Shown in pieces: positions 58,268 through 64,000 of a stretch of 64,000 bases of DNA (within the stretch, counting starts at the first letter, position 1; each line of letters opens with the position of its first letter). The notes below the pieces were generated by a model that made no database searches, was not told where the DNA came from, and was given only the letters and a program-made list of their open reading frames with translations. The position numbers were made by a program, and so were the translations under genes. Source of the DNA: Camellia lanceoleosa. Its lineage: Eukaryota; Streptophyta; Magnoliopsida; Ericales; Theaceae. The stretch spans positions 78,799,217 to 78,863,216 of the forward strand of contig CM045762.1 in the NCBI GenBank assembly GCA_025200525.1, in the 5' to 3' direction.

Positions 58268-59427
58268 GTAAAATAATGGTTACCACTTAACATAAACAAA
58301 TCGGGTCTGAGATCCGGGACACTACAGAAAGCTATCAAACCACCGTCGACGCCAGAAAAATCACCGATAGCTGGTGACTGGTGGTGGTGGTGGTGATATG
58401 GATAAATAAACAAATTATAGTTTGACACATAGATGACATGTGCACAAATAAGCTAATGACACGTAAAAAAATGAAAAGATGATATGTCAATAAATAAATG
58501 ACACTTGGACAAATAGGTAATGTGGACGGTGGATAGATAAATAGGAGTAATATAGTCTTTCAAATTATTTTATCGTTTTAGCCCCCCAAAAAATATAGTG
58601 TTGGGCTATTGCCATGGTTCTAAATAGCGGCATCGGGTAATGAATCGGTATCGATCGGGATGTAACAGTATCGGGAGTTTCGAGCAATATGTATCAAGAA
58701 TCAAACGATTTGGTTGTGAATTTTTTAAAATCATTAGTGACTCCTTTAAAACTCAATAATTTGTTTGTTTTCAATAGTTTAATATTAATCTGTCATATTT
58801 GAATTATTATTTTAAAAAATTTAAGCAAACTGAACCGATTCAAAGAAAATCACTTGAAAATCCGATATTTATCGTTTCGGAATGGTTATCGGCCGGTTTA
58901 GGTGCGATTCTCCCTTAACACCACCAAACTGGGTTGTAGCCAGCTCGGATAGTCGATTTTCCAGTACGAATAAGCCGTCATGTTATGAACCGGCTAGCCC
59001 AAAGTACTGAAATTAGACTTAACCTACATTAAAATATATAGAAATATTTTGAAAAGTGTAAAATATATTGAAATTCTAACTATCTTTCTTTTTCTTGTTA
59101 TTGTTGCATTAGCAATGAAACATTTTGAAATTTTCATTTTAGTTCAACACATAATTTTTTTTAATTTAAAAATGTAGTATTCAACTTTTTGTTTTCAATT
59201 TTTAATTTATCAAACACAACCTATATAAGACTTTTGGACAAATTACACTAACCTCCTTCAAGGTTTGAAGTAAATACAAAGTTTTGAAATAAAAAACTAA
59301 TTTCCCTTTTTACAAGATTAAAAGAGATTAAAACAAATGTAAATAGTGTAAAAATACAAAAATAAATAATATAAATATGCATTTTAGTGTAAAAAAGATG
59401 GCATTATTTTATATCTATATAAGAAAA
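57528..59427. other. AT-rich intergenic DNA
   Basis: No gene. It contains (TA)n at 57705-57720, a poly-A at 58237-58259, and a dispersed-looking phrase GGTTCTAAATAGCGGCATCGGG near 58616 whose origin I cannot place. Confidence 0.5.
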
Positions 59428-59589
59428 ATGCTTGGGACCTCTAATTAGAGGTACCACTAATGATGTGGCAGTGGGTCCCACCACTGCCACAACCAATCAT
59501 GTGTCTTGATTTTATTTTATTTTTTTTTTCTTCCTTTTCCACCTCATTAGAGGTGTGTTTAGAGGTGTGTTTTTAGAGGTCTCTAGCAT
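59428..59589. mobile_element. Small MITE, about 162 bp, GACCTCTAA ends
   Basis: The left end ATGCTTGGGACCTCTAA mirrors the right end TTAGAGGTCTCTAGCAT. Inside are GTGGCAGTGGGTCCCACCACTGCCAC, a strong hairpin, and repeats of TAGAGGTGTGTTT. The target duplication is unclear. Confidence 0.72.
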
Positions 59590-60981
59590 TGTTGATCTAT
59601 ATAACTCACAAAATCTATCTATACTATCTATACTATTATATTAAGTGGGCCCATAGTTTGATTTTTTGAAACTTTTGCCATGTGGCATTTATATAATTTA
59701 AAAAAAAAAAAAAAAAAAAAAACTACTCTACATGAATTACTCTACAAATTTCCCACTCAACCACATTTTCCAAATAAATACTCTACAATAACTTCTCCAA
59801 TAACTGACTTTTATCATTTTTTTTTTCTACAATATTATTTTCTTTTAAAGAAAGTATAAAAGTGATTGATTTAATTATGGCAAATGAAGTACAAACAAAT
59901 AGAAGACTATCTTTCGTTTTTCTTTCGCGATAAGTGATTTAAGAGTTTTCAATTTTTATATTCTCAATGACTGAAACATTCGTTTATTTGTTTTTAGTTT
60001 TTTTGGTTATAAATTTTGTTTATATTTTTTTCTTCTTCCCCTTTTAGAATCATTCTATTACCTGAATTTATATATATATATATATAACTTTCTGATTTTT
60101 CAAAGAATGTGAAGAGAAACGAGAAATTGAGGAAGAAAGAGATGTAAGAAGAACAATTATTATGTTTAGAGATTAAGAGAAAGGTCTTTAAGGTCCAAAT
60201 TTGGAAGGTCTTGATTGGGTTTGCAGAGAAAGTACAAAAGCAAAGAGCAACTCATACAAGAGTTGGCCATTTAATGAGTCATTATGCAAAATTTATATTT
60301 ATAAAATTCGTATTCCTTTTTTATTTTTATTTTTCCAGGTTGTTTTACACAAATTTAAACAATTTTTTTTTTCAAAGGTAGTCTTGCAACTTATATACAG
60401 AATTTTTTGTTGTCTACAACTTATATACATAATTTATTTTATTTTTTATTTTTTTTTTTCAGATTGTTTTACAACTTTGTATTGTTCAAAAGAAATAACT
60501 TTTCAAGCAATTACTTATCAATATTTATCTTTTGTTTTTCTTTGACTGTAAGTGATCTAAGAGTGTTGGATTTTTATTATTTTATTATTTTTTATTTTTA
60601 TAATTCTCAATGACTAAGGCTTTTTTTTTTTTTTGGGTATAAATTCTGTAATTCTTTAATAGCTTTTATTTCTTCATTAAGTTCATTGCAAAAATAAAAA
60701 ATAAAAACTCCATTTTCATTTTCTTTATCATGTTGATTGAAAAAAATACAAAAAATAAATGTAACTGTACAGATTTTGCGTATATATTATTTTTGTGAGT
60801 ACATTTTTATTTTATTTGTTTATAGATTTTGTGCACATATATGTTAGATGTTTTATACATAGTATAGATAGATGTGAATTTTACATTACATACTTTTAAA
60901 TATATAGATTATCATTCTAATTATAAATTTATTTTTTTGCACAGTGATTTAACAGATTAATAGAGAAATTGGAAAAAAAAA

Positions 60982-61024
60982 TAAAACAAAATAAAACAAA
61001 ACAAAACAAAACAAAACAAAACAA
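60982..61024. repeat. (AAAAC)n microsatellite
   Basis: About eight AAAAC units, preceded by AAAAT-type units. Confidence 0.9.
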
Positions 61025-62169
61025 GAAACAAATAAAAAAAAAAAGGGAATGACTTTTTTTAATTCATTGTGTTTTCAATCTTTTTCTTTCTATCTTTCTT
61101 TAAAATGTTGGTAAATTGTTTTTTATTTCCCAAACTGTTTCCCAAAAAGTAATATTCCAAACTTTTCAAAAAGAAAATTGCACACACAAAAATAGAATGA
61201 GGATGTTCTTAAACATTTTCTGAATAATAATAATATTAAAAATAAAAATTCCCTTAATTCTTAGATAGTGAAGAATAATAAGTGGAAAACATATTATGAA
61301 AGTTTATTTATTTATCTTTTAAAAAAAAAAAAAAGAATGAGGAAGAAATAGATATTTAGAAAAAAAAATTCTTTTGAATTTAAATGTTTGATAGGATATA
61401 TATATAAATGCTCATATATATTTTCAAAGTTACTTATTTTAGAAGAAGAAGAAGAAAAAAAAAGAGGAAGAAGGAGGAAAAAAAAAAAAAGCTATTCAGA
61501 ATTTTTTTTCCCCAATTTCAAGGTTTGATATGATATATATATTCACTCACACTCGTATACTTTTGCATTATCTTCAAATTTTATAGGATATATATACACA
61601 CTCATATATTTTTGCATTATCTTTGAGTTTTTAATTAATTTATTTGTTTTTTTGCATGTTTATGAAATCTCTTTGATTGCAAATGTTTAATCCTTGAATT
61701 TGTATTTAATTATTTATATATTCATTTTTTTAAAAATTTATATTCAATTAAGAATATTGGTTTTAGACAAAATTATTTTTACATTCAAATTTTTTTTTTA
61801 ACTTATATATTCAATTTTTTTAACGCACTATGTCAAACTTATATTTAATTTACGATTTTGCAAGTGTATCGGGTGTGTCCAGCCACTAATTCTGATTAAA
61901 AATAGAGCTAAGTGTACTGTGAAATTGAACTATAAACAAATTCAACGTATTTACGTATTTACTGTAGTTTTATCAAATTTCAAGTGGGGTTAGTAATTTT
62001 CCCAAGTTGTTAAGTATATATAAATCTTTATATTTTGGCTAATTATTAAGATCCAAGAAAGTCTTATTAACCGAGGTCCTTCGTGAGCTTGTTAGGGTCA
62101 TGTATGTTTCCCCGAACCTCAGGTCAAGGGTCGAGAGTTGGTGTCCTGTATCCAAACAAACAAAAAAGG

Positions 62170-62203
62170 TAAAATAAAAAATAAAATAAAATAAAATAAA
62201 ATA
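62170..62203. repeat. (AAAAT)n microsatellite
   Basis: About six AAAAT/AAATA units. Confidence 0.9.
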
Positions 62204-62813
62204 ATTAATTAAACTATCACATCAGACTTGTAAGTCTATGGTCCTCGAACGATGGAAGTCAAACCAAATTTTCTAGTATGCGAATCCACACTCTAACCCA
62301 CTTTTAATGAATTTTGTCCGATGTTTCAAACCATACGATCACCAACAATAAAACGGAAAGTTGAGCCTACAAAGGAAAAATCAGACAAAAAGAAAATTTG
62401 ATATATTAGTTTACTTTCTTTTTTTTTTTTTCACTTATTTTTAAGATCTATTGAAATATAAAAGAGAGCAAATAAATTTATTCATACACTTTTTTAATAT
62501 GTGAATCATATCTTAAATATGTAATGATTTCACTTAAAATGGAAAGTCTCAGTATTCTCAACCAACCAAAATATATTTTAAGTTTGTGAACAAAATCATA
62601 GTCATAAAAAAATATGATTAACTAATAATTAGAAATGACACTTGAGAGAGGGAGAGAATTATCTTAGATATTTTGATAAACGACATCATTAAGTTTAAAA
62701 GTGAAGTTAACTTTTAAACTTGAAGGTATTACTAAAACAAAACAAAAACAGAAAAAATCAAATTTTAAATTTAAAGTATACATTTAACTTTCTTATAATG
62801 TGAGGGAAACATA

Positions 62814-63070
62814 GTGGGTGTTTGGGAAGTGAGTTTTTATGTAGGTTTTTTTAGTTGTAGGATATTATTGGATAAAAAAATTTTGATTTTTAGGAAGATA
62901 GATTTTTTTGTGGTTGGATGTTATATTTGTGAGAGAAAAAATGAAATGATTATGGAGTTGGATGTGATATTTTGTTTGGATTTATTTTTTTTTTATTTTG
63001 CAAAAATTATCTTTTAGTGGAAAAAATTTATAAAAAAAAAACCCAAAACCAAATCTTGCCATACACCGCC
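62814..63070. mobile_element. MITE, related to 44769-44991
   Basis: The left end GTGGGTGTTTGGGAAGTGAG and the right end CTTGCCATACACCGCC are inverted partners. The same GTTTGGGAAGTG...CTTGCCA frame occurs at 44769. A 67-codon ORF inside is low-complexity and not a gene. Confidence 0.62.
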
Positions 63071-63390
63071 ATTAAATCTTGTCAATTGATATAAAATTTC
63101 AAATGCCGGACAACAAAATTTTATCAAACTTTTTTTCTGAAAAATTATATGGAGATCTTGGGACATATCTACAGAGTGTCTCAACTTAATATTATTAGTT
63201 AAAATTGTAAAATTTAATATTTTTTATTAAGAGCAATGATTGAGACCCTACCCACATGACCCTCACAAATCTAAATCACTGATGATGTAGATCTCACATA
63301 TACATAAATGAACCCCACATATACATGAAGAGTTAGAATCACTTCCGGAATATGGAGGTCACCCCAAAGGGGTCCCATACATTTTCCCTT

Positions 63391-63400
63391 CTATAAATAG
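63391..63400 (+). promoter_or_regulatory. TATA box of the 63511 gene
   Basis: CTATAAATAG is a textbook plant TATA box, about 120 bp before the start codon. That predicts a transcription start near 63425 and a leader of about 85 bases. Confidence 0.8.
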
Positions 63401-63510
63401 ACGTGTAGCCACAAACTCGCAGCACAAAAGCAAGATTCGCATAGTCATCCAACAAGCAGGGTTTGAGCTTCTTTAAATCTTTGCGTGGGATAACTTATAT
63501 CATATTTAAA

Positions 63511-63867
63511 ATGAAAAAACTTGTGCTGGTTTTGATGGTACTGCCTCAATTCTTTCTGGTCCAAGCAAACGCTGTAAGATCTGACGGTTCAGAATTGAAC
63601 CCACCAAAACTGATGGTTGGTCACCCCATAGCAGAGCCACCATCATGGGGTGCTGGTGCAGACTCCTCTTCATCAGATGGCAAGACAGAGTCGAGTGTGG
63701 CCCAAGCTCCGGTGATCAGACGGCTGAGGGAAAAGCATCGGTTGTCTGATCGATCAGTGGCTGGCGGTGGAGTTATCCTTGGTGGATTCTTCACCGCCAT
63801 GTTCGCTGCCATTTATTGCTACATTCGTGTCACCAGAACAAGTTATGGGGATGATAATAAGCACTGA
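63511..63867 (+). CDS. Small secretory-pathway membrane protein, unknown function
   Basis: A 118-residue protein starting at the first ATG after the TATA box (63391). A longer reading frame upstream begins at TTG, not ATG. Residues 1-21 (MKKLVLVLMVLPQFFLVQAN) are a typical signal peptide. A short Ser/Pro/Asp-rich stretch follows (GADSSSSDGKTESS), then a basic RRLREKHR segment. One membrane helix at about 83-106 (GGGVILGGFFTAMFAAIYCY) comes next, and a short tail (RVTRTSYGDDNKH). This predicts a type I single-pass protein with a small outside domain. Codon use and GC content are clearly higher than the flanking DNA, which supports a real gene. I do not recognise a named family. It has no intron and no transposon neighbour within its leader. 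Confidence 0.82.
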   Translation: MKKLVLVLMVLPQFFLVQANAVRSDGSELNPPKLMVGHPIAEPPSWGAGADSSSSDGKTESSVAQAPVIRRLREKHRLSDRSVAGGGVILGGFFTAMFAAIYCYIRVTRTSYGDDNKH

Positions 63868-64000
63868 GGAAGCTCTGTGATCTTGAAGTTCATCATTTTT
63901 TTAATATCTGTTTCTTTTTTACTTGGTGGGGGTTAGTTAGTTTGTTATCATGCAAAACCTAGTGATTGATTGTTAGAGAAATACAGATTCAGAGTCTTTA
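63868..64000 (+). other. 3' untranslated region of the 63511 gene (runs off the window)
   Basis: T-rich DNA with TTTTTTAATATCTG and TGTTATCATGC, which suits a plant 3' UTR. No clear AATAAA is seen before the window ends. Confidence 0.5.

Larger units (their letters stand above)
59590..62813. other. AT-rich intergenic DNA with many simple repeats
   Basis: No gene. ORFs at 60201-60613 are Phe/Tyr-rich reads of poly-T and lack an ATG at the nominal start. Simple repeats include poly-A (59699-59720), (TA)n (60068-60085), (AAAAC)n (60982-61024) and (AAAAT)n (62170-62203). Confidence 0.55.

Noticed and set aside
59625..59700. Possible Helitron 5' end (CTATACTATTATATTAAG)
   Set aside because: No CTRR end with a hairpin and no Rep/helicase coding was found, so the resemblance is too weak.
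60201..60613. ORFs of 114 and 68 codons
   Set aside because: Phe/Tyr-rich translation of poly-T DNA, with no ATG at the nominal start of the longer one.

Overview
The window is AT-rich nuclear DNA of a flowering plant, most likely a eudicot. The evidence is nested Ty1/copia and Ty3/gypsy LTR retrotransposons with tRNA-iMet primer sites, a PIF/Harbinger DNA transposon with its two plant-type genes, many Tourist-like MITEs, and spliced-gene signals. No bacterial operon, CRISPR array, rRNA or tRNA gene was seen. Only one plausible intact host gene is visible, at the far right (63511-63867). A short ribosomal protein uL2 (RPL8) pseudogene lies at 45574-45771.

Layout. 1-3.9 kb: AT-rich DNA with at least four MITEs and local repeats. 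3.9-11.2 kb: a PIF/Harbinger element bounded by terminal inverted repeats and a TTA target duplication. It carries a degraded transposase and a degraded Myb/SANT-like gene, both on the minus strand. 11.7-14.9 kb: old LTR debris. 16.3-35.0 kb: a three-level nest. A copia element (16344-35018, duplication CTGGC) was hit by a large LTR that is now solo (18093-32066, duplication CTATA). That LTR was in turn hit by a complete Tekay/Del-like gypsy chromovirus on the minus strand (21163-30745, duplication ACCAA). 35.0-37.3 kb: a stretch resembling plant organelle DNA in texture. 37.3-40.9 kb: a shortened copia element that keeps only gag and protease. 41-46 kb: MITEs and the uL2 pseudogene. 46.4-57.5 kb: a gypsy LTR, two copies of the same large LTR family in inverted orientation, and a non-autonomous LTR element around them. 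57.5-63 kb: AT-rich DNA, simple repeats and MITEs. 63.4-64 kb: promoter and gene for a small secretory-pathway membrane protein.

How it fits together: the transposon genes are all broken. The PIF genes are closed by six stops, each explainable by a C-to-T change on the coding strand, which fits methylcytosine decay. The gypsy element has two very similar LTRs but coding frames full of tiny indels, often at CAG/CTG/GAG. That mismatch may be a sequencing artefact of methylated DNA rather than age. Two unrelated LTR families each carry dense clusters of a short palindrome: CGCTCGAGCG in the gypsy LTRs and GGCCGGCC in the large LTR family. This is the least explained signal here. I found nothing I would call a new biological system beyond these transposon features.
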